64,000 nt of DNA, taken from assembly GCA_032622095.1 (NCBI GenBank), contig CP136061.1, forward strand, positions 131,444,087-131,508,086, in the 5' to 3' direction. Made by a program: the position numbers and the translations under genes. Numbering within the stretch: the stretch's first letter is position 1; each line of letters opens with the position of its first letter. The notes under the pieces were generated by a model. That model saw only the letters and a program-made list of their open reading frames with translations, did no database searches and had not been told where the DNA came from. The stretch is from Siphonodentalium dalli (lineage: Eukaryota > Mollusca > Scaphopoda > Gadilida > Siphonodentaliidae). This document shows, in pieces, positions 11,403 to 22,885 of this stretch.

Positions 11403-13125
11403 TACCGTACCGGCCGGTGTAAAAGTCGCATCTTTTTAACCCAATTAGCCCTATTAAAATCCTCCTGCGACTTATAGATCGGTATGTCAAAGAGGGGCAT
11501 ATTTTCAGCCGAATTTTTAGGAATCAACTGCGATCACAGGTAAACAACGGGACAAAATGCCGACGCAAACTAACTGCAACGCGATAAAATAATACAATTC
11601 GGTATACACAAAATAAATAAATACCCCATCCTCATACCTCATATGCACTTAGTCTTTATTTTATTCCCTGTCCGACATTTAAAACATATATATCGTATTA
11701 TATGTATTAATATCTAAGAATTCAACCGCAAACAGCAGCAAATTCACAAACAGTGAGCGTCCTTGACCTGACTGTGACACGTGCATGAGTGACCCACATT
11801 CAATGACTGCGGTATGATCCCTTTGATGTCTGCAAACTTCTGGCAGATGACGTCACATCGGAATGTTTATTTAAAGCCCGGGAATGAGCATAATAAAAGC
11901 CCTGATTCTAAATGCATGTCTGGATAGCGTGTTCTCATATTTTAATGAGGCTTATGTGTGAAGCCGCGAACTCCTGTTTATATTACCTAAACATTATTTT
12001 ATGCTGTATGCAAACATTTAATCCCCACGTTGAGTATAGTTGACACTTAATACTGAAGAGTACATTGCATCACTATTAGCCCAAAGCGTTTTCATTCATG
12101 CTTCGCGACAATCAGGCGACAACTAAATTAACGAGGCCATTATCCTAAAACAAAAGTAAGCCGAGTCTCAGTTTTATATTCCTATAAATGATAGGATATT
12201 TTGTGTCTTTCCTCATACCTTAAAACTATTCAAACGACATCGTGCTTCATTATACCTATCAGTTTTTTTCAAATTCAAAATGGATAAACGTGGCATCAAA
12301 AGGAAACGTCTAAGTTACGAAAGTTCATACAAGTTGAAAGTGATAAAATTCACAAATGAACATGGTAATTGGCCCGCAGAACGAGAGTTTGGTGTTAGCG
12401 AGAAAATAATCAGGGACTGGCGCAAAAAGAAAGATATGATTTTTGCCATGCATAGAGACAAACAAGCAAATCGCGGCAAAGCTGCATTCTGGCCTGAACT
12501 TGAGAATGTTCTCCTAACGTGGTTTGAAGAAAGACGTGCTCAACTCCTGCCAGTTTCACGAAACGGAATTCGTTTGCGCGCCATCGAGTTAGCGATGTTT
12601 ATGATGATCCGAAAGTTTTTTGTGATGTTTTTGACGATAATTTGTCGCACGCTGAGTGGTGGAAATTGGATATGGAGGCAGACAGTGAAGACGATGATGA
12701 GTGATTGTGATATTGTGAAAGTTAAGTCAAATGTTTCTGTTTTATTTATATTTAGTTATACACATGTTATACAAGTTGAAATGATGATGAATAAATGTTA
12801 ATTAATACATTGATTTTACTCTCAACCACTCAGAGTTAGTCCAAACATCATTCAGGTCAAAATAATAAGTTTTATAATCCATGTTCCCACACACTCCTAA
12901 TGAAAATGAACCAATGTTTTCTCCCCTGCTTGGGAATTCCCCCAAATCACATTGGGAATACCGAAGCATTGGTGGAATGTTCGTTCATTTTTACGTCTGT
13001 GATAAATTCTATTAAAAAAAAATTCTTCCTGTGCTGTTACAAGCCACTGAAATATACAACAGAAAGAGCCAAAAGGCAACATTTTAAGCTTCAAAATTCA
13101 ATGCGACTTATCCAACGTATTTAGC
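11403..13125 (+). mobile_element. Pogo/Tigger-type DNA transposon, internally deleted
   Basis: The left part has GTACCGGCCGGTGTAAAAGT then CGCAT, plus a nearby inverted TGCGACTTATAG. The right part has AATGCGACTTATCC near 13092, giving an inverted 'AAGTCGCAT' at both ends. It carries the deleted transposase at 12280-12801. The ends are approximate and the TA target site is not certain. Confidence 0.65.
12280..12801 (+). pseudogene. Pogo/POGK-like transposase with the catalytic core deleted
   Basis: The frame opens with MDKRGIKRKRLSYESSYKLK and contains two helix-turn-helix units. Residues 15-52 are a Brinker/CENP-B-type unit (SYKLKVIKFTNEHGNWPAER through IIRDWRKKKD). Residues 66-109 are a Tc5/CENP-B-type unit (KAAFWPELENVLLTWFEERR through GIRLRAIELA). 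Full-length relatives continue into a DDE catalytic domain of several hundred residues. Here that domain is absent: after AIELA, another frame (about 12597-12704) reads a typical acidic tail (DVFDDNLSHAEWWKLDMEAD then SEDDDE, stop). The product could at most bind DNA. Whether it is expressed is unknown. Confidence 0.85.
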
Positions 13126-13589
13126 ATGATAGATCATCTGACACTGGACCAAATGGCCAACAAAATATTCAGCAGGGTTGGCCATTACATTACATATCTC
13201 CAGTATTTCAATATAGGGCTCCTTATGCAGGATTTTAGTAGTCATCAATCACTGCAATAGGAAATAAATAAAAAAAAAATCTGATCTGAAAAAAAAATTG
13301 CCTGACAAACAATTATATAATTTTGGATGGACTATAAGGTAATGCAACAGGAATTTAACAAGTTCATAAAATGTCAAAATCATTGTAAAACAATGAATCA
13401 TGATCAGAAGATTTCTGAATAATGTAACATTTATTTGTGTTTCATGTCTGTAATAAAATAGAGCTGATGGATAATTTACCCTTTCTTTAATAAACGGATT
13501 CTCACATTCTATAATGGTTTATTGTTCATCTGGATGGGTTTTCAGGAGAGCAGACAACAGATAATAAAAGTGTGTCCTATTTATTGGAG

Positions 13590-13660
13590 GGAAATGTTCA
13601 GATAATAAGTTCAACAAATGAGCTATGGTCGTTTGTTGAACTTACTATCTGAACATTTTC
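13590..13660. repeat. Foldback hairpin, family H1, copy 2 (best preserved)
   Basis: GAAATGTTCAGATAATAAGT with TCAACAAA, a short loop, then TTTGTTGAACTTACTATCTG with AACATTTTC. It is followed by 'tatgggataactactcatcaatgatgctttagtatagaaag', the inverted version of the flank at copy 1. The full element is therefore itself a larger inverted repeat. Confidence 0.8.
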
Positions 13661-13752
13661 TATGGGATAACTACTCATCAATGATGCTTTAGTATAGAAA
13701 GTGATAAACGCTAACCCAATAGAACACAAACGAGGCTCAATATATGTCTCAC

Positions 13753-14159
13753 CGATCCAATGATTCTTTTGTATTGGAGATCTGTACATAAAACTCCCCT
13801 GGAGATATAAAATGAGAAATTTCAACCTGAACCTGATGAGGCTCAGATTTACATGGGCTTATTGGAGCGGGTTCTGGCTGCACTGTCTTCTTGGGCATCT
13901 GAACGGGAGCATATTTCTTCTTAGCTTTTTGAGCAGCTGTTGTTCTTCTAGCAGTGGGACCGCCACCATTATAGATGACTGTGTCGAATGAGTGTTGGTC
14001 ACTGCTCATTGACATTTTACTTTCCTCTGCAATTACGGCACCATACCAGTCATCTGTTCGTTTACCAGGAGAAGCTGACGGTGTCGACCCAGTCGACATG
14101 CTCGCAGACGTTTCTCCAATTGTGTGAACTGATTCATCATCTGAGTCAGCAAGATTATA
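13753..14159 (-). CDS. Tudor gene exon 14: Ser/Lys-rich linker and start of Tudor 3
   Basis: This is the largest exon (407 nt), with acceptor GTTGTTCTTGCAG and donor GATCG|GTGAGA. It begins with an acidic/Ser segment (YNLADSDDESVHTIGETSAS) and continues through a low-complexity linker with a basic patch (AAQKAKKKYAPVQMPKK). It ends in VQVEISHFISPGEFYVQISN, the opening strand of Tudor 3. A foldback repeat copy lies within about 100 bp of the donor side. Confidence 0.9.
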
Positions 14160-14325
14160 CTGCAAGAACAACAAGTACAGCCTGTTCATCACTTACCACG
14201 AATAACCCTTACTTTACTAGATGGTTTCTTCCATTCAGTTATAAAAGTATATACTTGAATGTTCTACTATTCATCTGGAGGGGTGTTCAGGAAAAAAAAA
14301 AAGAGATATCAGATTCATTTTCATT

Positions 14326-14360
14326 GGAGGGAAATTTTCAGATAATATGTTTACTCATCA
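14326..14360. repeat. Foldback hairpin, family H1, half copy
   Basis: GGAGGGAAATTTTCAGATAA then TATG matches the left arm only; the right arm is missing. It lies about 170 bp from the acceptor of exon 14. Confidence 0.55.
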
Positions 14361-14447
14361 ATTAGGTGGAGAAAATAAATTGATTTCAAAATCAAATAGC
14401 TCAGAGGTTTGAAGGGTGGGTCCCTCAAATCAAAACAATTTTGTTTC

Positions 14448-14580
14448 ACCCCCATAGGGAGCCTCACGTATATAATGCACTGGCTTACAAGGTCAAGGTA
14501 AATATTGTTAGGCCAATGTATTCTCTTATATATGTGAGGCTCCCTAAATTTCAGGAAGTTCCAGTCATGGAAGGGTTAAT
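14448..14580. mobile_element. Inverted-repeat MITE with GGGAGCCTCAC ends
   Basis: GGGAGCCTCACGTATATAAT is mirrored by TTATATATGTGAGGCTCCC (14530-14548), then 'tttcaggaagttccagtcatggaagggttaa'. Related sequence is at 33600-33955 (split by a TA-flanked MITE) and 63190-63370. Confidence 0.7.
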
Positions 14581-14609
14581 TAGACAGGACATCTTTAATG
14601 TAAAGACTA

Positions 14610-14822
14610 CAGTAATGCCCTAAATAATCGACTACTTAACCACAGCATAATTATGGGTAATTTTTCAGGATTTAGTCGGAGATGTGGCTTATGGCCATTC
14701 ATTGGAAAGCTCTCACTGAGTGCTTTCCGATGAATCGCAACAAGCCATATTTCCGAGTAAATCCTGAAAAATGACCCATAATTCTGCTGTGGTTAAGTAG
14801 TCGATTATTTAGGGCATTACTG
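14610..14822. mobile_element. Palindromic TA-flanked MITE, copy 1 (213 bp)
   Basis: The ends are CAGTAATGCCCTAAATAATC and its complement; almost the whole element folds on itself around 'gaaagctctcactgagtgctttc'. TA is present on both sides (14608-14609 and 14823-14824), as expected for Tc1/mariner/pogo-type transposition. Other copies are at 33683 and 51933. Confidence 0.88.
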
Positions 14823-14828
14823 TAGTAA

Positions 14829-15081
14829 TGGTCCCGTGGGTAGCATGCTCAACTCACAAGATCATGGTGTGAAAACATCATGTGTTTGATTGTGTCTCGG
14901 CCATTGAACGTCAAACATTGTTTTGGCCTTTGGCAAGTGATCTCATACTACAGTGAGGATAGGTAATCGATACCCTATGACCGGGTTAATAATCATCCCA
15001 CCACATTGAAACTATATTTTTACTGTGGAATGTGCAATATCAATGCATTGATTATTATTATTATTATTATTATTATTAATA
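14829..15081 (+). mobile_element. Probable tRNA-derived SINE with (ATT)n tail
   Basis: The head GTCCCGTGGGTAGCATGCTC and the later TGTTTGATTGTGTCTCGGCC resemble tRNA A and B boxes at the usual spacing. An unrelated body follows, then (ATT)n at 15050-15080. It begins directly after the TA of the neighbouring MITE. The degenerate B box suggests an old, inactive copy. Confidence 0.55.
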
Positions 15082-15603
15082 TAGTGGTGATCTTCTGAGA
15101 TTGATTACAGTATTTCCACTGTATGCGACATCACTGAACACAACTAGCTGATCAATGTCTTCACCATTTGTTCAGTATAATTATATTTTTCGCACGATTT
15201 CTAGCATTACTAGTAGTGTGAAAAAATTGTATTCACAGTCCGAGACATAATGAGTATGAGCATAGTTAATAACAGGAAACCAAGAGTCAGTGATAGGAAA
15301 GTAATTAGCGAAGAGTGTCAAGTCACTCTAGCCTATTCTCTCATCGGGTAAACATAAGAAAAATAAATTTTCAATATGCATATATATTTAATCAAGAAGA
15401 TAGATTGACACATAAATTTGTTGTAAAAGACAGATGCATACATGAATATTTTGGATATCATATTGAAGTTTAGATTCAAGTTTGATGCATGCAAACTTTT
15501 GTTGTTGTAAAGCTATATTTCCAGTGAGAGTGAATTTCCGACACTGAAACTGTGAACAGGATGGTTTTCGGAAAACAGGTTTCCATAATTATTTCCATAA
15601 AAA

Positions 15604-16340
15604 ACAAGAGCATCGCTAGGGCGTGGCAAAATACGCTCTTTAGCTATTTAGAATTGTACTACCGCAAAATAAAATAATACTTTGGGCTTACATTTGAAGA
15701 ATATCTGATATACCCCTAATTTCAATGCCAAAATGCAGTCAAATTCTAAGTCGAAAAATGGCTGTAACTCATGTGAAAATAATTAGACAGAACCTATATT
15801 CGAACTTGGCCTGCAGTTTTAGCTGGGAAATACACATACCAGCTTTGGTTCAGATCAAATAATAAAAACTGGAGCTATCGGTCAGAAACCGAAATGTTAT
15901 GAAATTGGTCAAATTCTAAGTCGAAAAAGGGCTGTAACTCACATTAAAATAACTGGACGGAACCCATATTCGAACTTGGCCTGTAGTTTTAGCTGGGAAA
16001 TAAACATACCAACTTTGGTTCAGATCAAATCATCCAAACTGGAGTTATCAGTCGGAAACCAAAAATATTAACCGACGGTCAAATTCTAAGTCGAAAAAGG
16101 GCCGTAACTCATGTAAAAATAATTGGACGGAACCCATATTGGAACATGGCCTGTATCTTTAGCTGGGAAATACACATACCAACTTTGGTTCAGATCAAAT
16201 TATCCAAACTGGAATTATCGATCGGAAACCAAAAATGTTAAGGGACGGACAGACGGACGGAACGACAGACAGACAGACAGACAGACGGACGGACAGACTG
16301 ATTACATAATACGACCTTTTTTTTAAAAGGGCGTATAAAA
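15604..16340 (+). mobile_element. Tandem-repeat element, family C, three 170-bp cores
   Basis: The left end is ACAAGAGCATCGCTAGGGCG then TGGCAAAATACGC. Cores with AAATTCTAAGTCGAAAAA start at exactly 15741, 15911 and 16081. A GGACAGACGGAC/GACAGACA microsatellite (16240-16300) follows, and the right end is TTTTTTTTAAAAGGGCGTAT. It is inserted in the dispersed repeat that is intact at 6588-6853. Confidence 0.82.
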
Positions 16341-16690
16341 ATGGTTTCTGATGTTTTTTCCTGTTCGACTGCACAGTATGGAGAGGATGATAATTATTAT
16401 ATTTAAAGTGGGATTGTATCATACATGTTTATTGTCTGTTATTTTAAAACATCAAAACGGCTATAAATAAATGCCGACAATAGACCCGGCTCAGTTGCAA
16501 TGATAGTAATGTCACCATTATGGTAGAATTGAGAATACTAGTCAAGATAGTGCCATGTAATCTTACGATCGCTCCGAAGATGTCCTAAGCTAAAATCTTT
16601 GCATAAATCGCGTAATTATTCTCATTATTTTGATAAATCTGTCCCTAACTTGAACAATGGATATAACTACTAGAATTCAGTCTATATTAC

Positions 16691-16817
16691 CTGGAAAGGT
16701 TCTTGGTACGGCTGGTATCTATTGCTAACAGTATGGGATTGCATCAAAGCACTGGCCACAGTCTGTCTGTGTGGCTTGCTGACTTTTTCTCCATGAGGAG
16801 GCGATATCACATGAGGA
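16691..16817 (-). CDS. Tudor gene exon 13: linker between Tudor 2 and Tudor 3
   Basis: This 127-nt exon has acceptor ATTTTGCAG and donor TCCAG|GTAATA. It reads PHVISPPHGEKVSKPHRQTV, then ASALMQSHTVSNRYQPYQEP and FQ. It has no domain and is rich in Pro, His, Gln and Ser. The evidence is the intact frame, the phase match with both neighbours and good splice sites; there is no conserved motif. Confidence 0.78.
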
Positions 16818-17914
16818 CTGCAAAATATGCTGACAATATGAAACTGTACTCTTGAAAAAATAATGCCTAATTCTTGAGAAAAGAATGCAAGCAAAATTTA
16901 CACCACTTACATGCTTCAACATTATATTTGAGCCTCGTGTTTAGTCTTTTTTATCTGTTGTGACACAAAAGCTGATATTAAGTATATATTATACTCATAT
17001 ACAGACATTACATACATTATTATATACTCTGGCACGAACCAGCCTAGATGACTAAGGAGACATCTTCTCCCTAAAATTTGTCATTTCTCCCTATTTTTAT
17101 CTCAGGGGAAATTGACCTCTCTCTCATATACCAGTATGCATATGTCTCAACAGCATATTTAAAGTATATTTACAGATTATAATGGTGTTCTTATAATAGT
17201 TTTATAAATTGGCTCGTGTTGCATAATACTTATTGGATCATAGAAGGGTGATGTTGGTGTAAATTGAATTTCACCCTTTGTTACTTAATGATAACAGACC
17301 ACTTCTCCCCTAATAACCATTAATCAAACAGGGAGAAGTCAAGTGAAAACTCCAGACTGGTCTCTGTACTCTGGAAAGATTTAACAAGACACTCAATGAC
17401 TGTGGGTTCGCTTAACTGACTGTAGAGACTGAGAAGACTGGGACTCTGAAGACTACAACAGTCAGTACTTGTCAAAATCACTTAAAACAAGTAGTTCCTG
17501 ACATGGACATAGCTGGAGGTTCTCAGATTAGCAGGGGTCTTCAACTTGAAATTTCTAATTGTACACACTGACAAATCTCCAACCCCTACCCTTTAAAAAA
17601 AAGACAACCAGACCACAGTCCTAAGTTCACAAAATTCTTTTTGCATATCTCTCTTTGGTTGGAATTTTACAACTGGTACTTCAAGCTCTCAAACTTTTTT
17701 ATCTACATATTATTACACAGGTTCTAAGTACCATACTTGATCATCAGCATAGAATGCCATAGATACAGGTAGGTTGGGTGGGGGTAAGTTAAATATCTTA
17801 TCTCTGCCCCTAAATGTGAATCTCTACCTATGAGATCCATTCATCTAGTAATTTCAAATGGTAGATTTTAAGAGTTGAAGTGAATTGATTTTCCTCAAAA
17901 TTTCCTCAAAAATG

Positions 17915-18404
17915 ACCTCATTTGAACAGATCTGAACCCCAGTCACCCAAGGACCGACACTCCATACCAAATATAAGCTAAATAGGCCTAATGGTTCTTG
18001 AGAAAAAGTTGCTTTAAGAATTACTGTGGAGGGAAAGAGTTATGGCCCAGGCTTAGCAACTATTTGACTTGGTGACCTCATTTTAACAAATGTTAATGTG
18101 AGTCACCTAGGGAACATCCACACCAAATATGATCCCATTAAGCCAGATGGATCTTCAGAAGAAGTTGTTTCAAGAATTACTATGGAGAGAAAGAGTTATG
18201 GCCCTGGCTTCTCAACTATCTGACCTGGTGACCTCATTTTAACAAATCTGAATGTGAGTCACCTAGGGAACATCTACACCAAATATGAACCCATTCGATC
18301 TTATGGTTCAGGAGAAGACAATTCTTGATGACGAATGGATGGACGACGGATGAGCAGTGATGACTATAGCTCCACTGAAGACTTTGTCTCAGGTGAGCTA
18401 AAAA
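17915..18404 (+). mobile_element. Tandem-repeat element, family B
   Basis: Two to three cores ('gacctcattttaacaaatctgaatgtgagtcacctagggaacat...gagaaagagttatggccc') of about 160-170 bp are followed by GGATGGACGACGG. The terminal block TGACTATAGCTCCACTGAAG then 'tctcaggtgagctaaaaaag' closes it. The same terminal block closes 29640-30207. The stretch 17000-17900 upstream shows no feature I can name. Confidence 0.7.
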
Positions 18405-18596
18405 AGTGATAGATGCATGCCTGTTAGAAGGTTCTCACTTTCATGAGGTATATTTATACTATATGCATATTATAAATTAGGATTGAAGATTACATATCCA
18501 TTTAGTTGGTCCACATGAGCATTATAAATTGTTATTCAAAATAAATACCACATAGTCAATTATCTGTTTAGTATGAACTTGCTTGGACAATAACTA

Positions 18597-19592
18597 ACAA
18601 GAGCATTGCTAGGGTGGGGCAAAATATGCCCATAGTAATTCAACAACTGTAATGCCAAGCATGGCATATGCACCTGGCGCTCAGTTTAGAGAGTGGGCAA
18701 TGTATGGAAGTTTTTTTTTTTGTATTTTCTAAATCCAAGAAGAGGTTTTCCTTTCCCCTTAAACTGGGCTATCAATACACCAAAGCACAACCAAATCTGA
18801 TGATCCATGCCCAAGGTATAAGCTGAAATGTTCATACAGAGACAAAACTAAGAAATTCTCAAGTCAAACAAGGGCTGTAACTCTGGTAAAAATGAATGGA
18901 CGAAACCTGTAGTAAGTCGGTATCCTTTCCCCGAGCTGTGCTATCAACATACTAAAGCACAACTGAATCAGAAGATCCTTGCCCAAGTTACAAGCTGAAC
19001 TGTTCTTTCGGACACCAAATTCACAAATTTCCAAGTCAAACAAGGGTCGTAACTCAGATAAAAATTAATTGACGAAACCTGTAGTATGGGGATATCCTTT
19101 CCCCCAACCTTTGCTATCACCATGCCAAAGGACAACAAAATCCAATAATAAAGACATCCACAGCATAATGTTTGTTATGGATGCATTGACATGTTTTACA
19201 CCAAGTCTAGCAAATGGCCACAACTCTGGAAAAAAGTGCAGACAAAACCTGCACAATGTGGAGTTCCTTTCCACAATGCTTGTCTACCAGCATACGTTAG
19301 GTCATCAAATTGGACTATCGATACTTGAGCTGTGTTGTGAAATGTTTGTTCTGGACGAACGGAAGAAGTGCTTTACACCGTCCAGCACAGGGCCATAACT
19401 CTGGAAAAATAGTGTGGACAAAACTGGCACTACGTGGAAATCCTTTCCAAAATGCTGGTCTACCAGCATAAAGGACATTCAAATTGAACTATCGATACTT
19501 GATCTGTGTTGTGAAATGTTTGTTACGGATGGACAAAGGTCTCCACTATATACTCCTGAATCCTCCTTAGGAGGGTCGGGGGCACAACAAAG
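18597..19592 (+). mobile_element. Tandem-repeat element, C-type left end with a different right end
   Basis: The left end ACAAGAGCATTGCTAGGGTG is followed by GGCAAAATATGCCC. Cores of about 180-190 bp ('aagtcaaacaagggtcgtaactc...') follow. The right end 'ccactatatactcctgaatcctccttaggagggtcgggggcacaacaaag' matches the hairpin at 8945-8995, not the usual C end. It may be a chimera of two families. Confidence 0.65.
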
Positions 19593-19808
19593 TTTTATAA
19601 AAAACGGTGTATAAAAATTAGAAATATGCCACCAACTTGCATAAGGATAAATTAGACACTTCTAGTGACTACATTCTAGTTGAGAATTGTTTTGAACACA
19701 ATGGTAACGACATGGTGCCATCTATATTGGGAAAAAATATATCTAAATCAACCATTGGCATAAACAATTCTTGGCATTAACACATGACCAAATCGACACA
19801 GAACATAC

Positions 19809-19917
19809 CCTGTTTTCTTTGCAAACCCTTCTTCGACAATCTGTGCATTGAAGCTGAAGAATTTGTCTTCTGTCAGTGACTTCAGGATGACAGTCACTTT
19901 GTCACCCTCTATAACCT
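19809..19917 (-). CDS. Tudor gene exon 12: last strands of Tudor 2
   Basis: This 109-nt exon has acceptor TGTGTTTTAG and donor CAGG|GTATGT. It reads EVIEGDKVTVILKSLTEDKF, then FSFNAQIVEEGFAKKTG. The pattern 'strand - turn - N-x-x-(L/I)-V-E-x-G-x-A' is the canonical end of an extended Tudor module. Confidence 0.88.
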
Positions 19918-20244
19918 CTAAAACACAAAAAATGATGAAATATTCATGTTTGTCGAAAAACTATGTATTAGAGCAGATACCGGAAGGGCAAACTACATTT
20001 CATCAGTTAAGTCAAGAACAACTAGAGTTTTCACATGCTGTACATCCCTACTCACGATAAATTGTAAAAAGGGCATTTATAAGTTGAAAGCAAATGCTGA
20101 TAAACGTGGCTAGCTGATAGATCTCTAGATCAACTTAAATAAGCAATGACAATCACCATCTGAATATACAGTGGATTCCAGGAGGTCTGATATTTCTACA
20201 GCTTGTGTCATGTTTACAGCTGGAAAATATGGTGCAAGACATTT

Positions 20245-20336
20245 GCAGCATGAGGTCCCCAGAGGATAATTTAGTGACACTAACCCATACAGTGGGCTAG
20301 CATCACTAAATTCATCTTCTGGAGACCTCATTCTGC
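20245..20336. repeat. Foldback hairpin, family H2, copy 1
   Basis: The right half is AGACCTCATTCTGC and the left half GCAGCATGAGGTCCCCAGAG, with 'gctagcatcactaaattca' inside; imperfect. It is followed by 'ttaggcctcatcttctctggaaagtatcttc', the inverted flank of the copies at 28607 and 29063, so this copy has the opposite orientation. Confidence 0.7.
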
Positions 20337-20544
20337 TTAGGCCTCATCTTCTCTGGAAAGTATCTTCATTATCAAATTAACAAGTTTTTTTCTTCAGAAT
20401 TTTCTTTTTTCGTTTAGTTTCTCTATGTCCCCAAATTATCAGACGACACAATGCATAATCGAGGTGCCCAATGGGTGCACATCACCATCTTCACCATCTG
20501 GGAACTTAAATCCATGTCTAGGTCTCCCATAGCAGATTTGCCCA

Positions 20545-20638
20545 TGCAGAATGAGGTTCCCAGAGAATGAATTTGGTGACTCTAGCCTGCTGTGAGGGAT
20601 AGCGTCACTAAATTCACCCTCTGTGGACCTCATTCTGC
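20545..20638. repeat. Foldback hairpin, family H2, copy 2
   Basis: GCAGAATGAGGTTCCCAGAG is mirrored by 'ctctgtggacctcattctgc'. The preceding 'gaggtgcccaatgggtgcacatcacc' is the inverted flank seen at 28490 and 28930. Confidence 0.75.
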
Positions 20639-21175
20639 AAGTGTCCGGCACCATATTATCAGGCCTGCATGTCTGTAATCTGCCTAGCATTCCTTGAGTT
20701 AGCCAGTCTAATTGGAATAGACTATTGAACAAGCTACACATTCCCGAGTCTGAAACCAATGAGTCAAATCTGGACTCTTCATAGATGATTTTTAATTGTT
20801 TAATTAGTTGTCGTAATCTCTAAATTAGTAAAAATTGCCTGACAATTAGCAATGTGACAGCAAATTTAATACGCTATTTTTAGCTATGTGGCGAGGTCTA
20901 CTGGATTCAGTGTCGCTGTACAGGAAATTTGACAATCGCCCCATTGACTTACCGTAAAATGTTGTGATTGGCTGACAATGACTTCTACGAAATAATGGGA
21001 ATCCCTGCTATTTAGTTCAAACTCCGGAATACGTAGCTTGTTCAATGGCAGTAAACCGATTACTGACTTTGTAAGGTTGGTGAAGAGTCAAGAGTATAGA
21101 ATGATCAGGCTCATTAGGACAATAGCTATGTTATCCCTGTCTTTAATAAATACACATTGGCAGACAGTTCCCATA

Positions 21176-21223
21176 GGAAATATTCAGATAGTAAGTTCAA
21201 CAAAAGAGCTATTGAACATTTCC
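21176..21223. repeat. Foldback hairpin, family H1, copy with shortened loop
   Basis: GGAAATATTCAGATAGTAAG with TTCAACAAA is followed almost directly by GAACATTTCCC. Part of the right arm is deleted. Confidence 0.6.
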
Positions 21224-21675
21224 CACCAAAGAATATGAATCCTGCACTTGAATTAGCTTTTCATGTCTGTCATCTGCTTTTGTTACATGAACATCACTCC
21301 ATCACATCACTGATAATACCATTCCAATGTATATATGTTTATTTTTATAGATGAATGGGAGAATCCGTACAGTATAGAAATGGTTAAAGCGCACTGAAGC
21401 TAATTCATTTTAGAAATACAATAAATGTATAAATTATAATGACCTACATATAAAATCAATATCACATGACCAGGAAACTTTTAATTTACCAAGCGAGGTC
21501 TACTTTGATAATGTATGCAATTTCATCCTTCACTTCTGTATGTGGACTCAAAAAGTACATTTCAAACTCCTTGGAATGCAGCAAAATCAACACCCGTTTC
21601 GTAACTAGATCCCTGATGACAGGGAAGCACATTATAAATTTTTTAATAATATATTTTGTGTTAATTTGCACTCAC

Positions 21676-21736
21676 CCACGATCTTCAGGTGGACTTCCTT
21701 GTTGTTCCTCATGATTTCGTCCCAGTAATTGCTAGC
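21676..21736 (-). CDS. Tudor gene exon 11: Tudor 2 C-terminal helix
   Basis: This 61-nt exon has acceptor TTTTTTTTCCTTCCAG and donor GTGG|GTGAGT, the strongest splice signals in the gene. It reads ASNYWDEIMRNNKEVHLKIV, the helix and strand that follow the WSKE of exon 10. The LINE/TIR nest and the first A-family array lie in the intron between exons 10 and 11. Confidence 0.88.
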
Positions 21737-22154
21737 CTGGAAGGAAAAAAAAATTGGTCTTCACGTAATTCAAATACTTCATGCAAAACAGCAATCACAC
21801 ATTCAATATAAAGCGAAGTGAAAACTAGCAATGGAAGCTAAGGGTGGGATATCCTTGCAGTGCAAATGGGCTAGCCATATTAACATATATATATATTTTT
21901 TTAAAGCTCTAGGAAGAAAAGTTCGAACAAAATGATGGACATACTATGACCGTTTTTTCATACTAATATAGAATCAACATTTCCAAATATTTAAAAAAGA
22001 ATATCTCTAAAATAGTGAATGTTAACACCCATTTCTGCCCTTTTAAAAGCCATAATGATAGATAACATTCACATAAGCTATCAATGAGAACTGATAGCCA
22101 TCACTGATATACTATGCCAATGAAGAAAAAAAACAAAAAAAACTCTAGAATAGA

Positions 22155-22470
22155 TCATTCAAATACTATTTCACACTCCTTTGGAAGTCCTTGTGATGGG
22201 GATCCATCCACACCAAATTTCATTGGGATCTGACAAAGTTGCGAAGATATCTGTTCAGTTGGGATAGCTGCACGGAATCTATCATACTCCCCATCCCCAC
22301 CATACCTTAAAATTATGTGTCCCTGATGTATTTCTTCAGTACTATCTTCAGAGTGATGGCATATATGGCATTGCCGCAAACTTCATCTTTTTATGGTCAT
22401 TGGTAAGAGTCCTTCAATTTGTGTTATATACCAGTTGGTGATGTCACCACAAAAGCAAACATTTCCCCGA
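22155..22470. repeat. Dispersed repeat, partner at 47390-47540
   Basis: Shared blocks include 'aattatgtgtccctg...agtgatgg' and CTTCAATTTGTGTTATATAC with CAGTTGGTG. Class unknown. Confidence 0.55.
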
Positions 22471-22885
22471 TAAACAAAGATTAATAACTTTAGAATGAAA
22501 AACCTGAACAATACGATTGAACCCTCTATTGAATGTTAACATAGTACTCAACATCCGTACATAATTTAATTGAGATCCGAGGGCTACTGTTCAAGTTATG
22601 ACCTGAACAGACATCAGACGGACCAAAAAGCCAACATGTCCAGATAAACAAAGATGAATAACTTTAGAATGGATATCCAGACAAAACGATGGAACCCTCT
22701 TTTGAATGTCCTCACAGCAGTTAACATCCATACCAAATTTCATTGAGATCCGAGCACAATTGTTGAAGTTATGACATGAACATATATCAGACTGACCAAA
22801 AAGCCAACATTTCCAGATAACAGATGAAATGAAGAGACATCGGACGGACGGACAAGTGCAAAATAGTATACACCCCCCTTATTTT
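22471..22885 (+). mobile_element. Tandem-repeat element, family D
   Basis: Cores beginning 'gataaacaaagattaataactttagaatg' near 22472 and 22643 (about 171 bp apart) plus a partial third are followed by CGGACGGACGGACAAG and 'tatacacccccctt'. The family A array starts immediately after it. Another family D copy is at 39780-40075. Confidence 0.68.
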
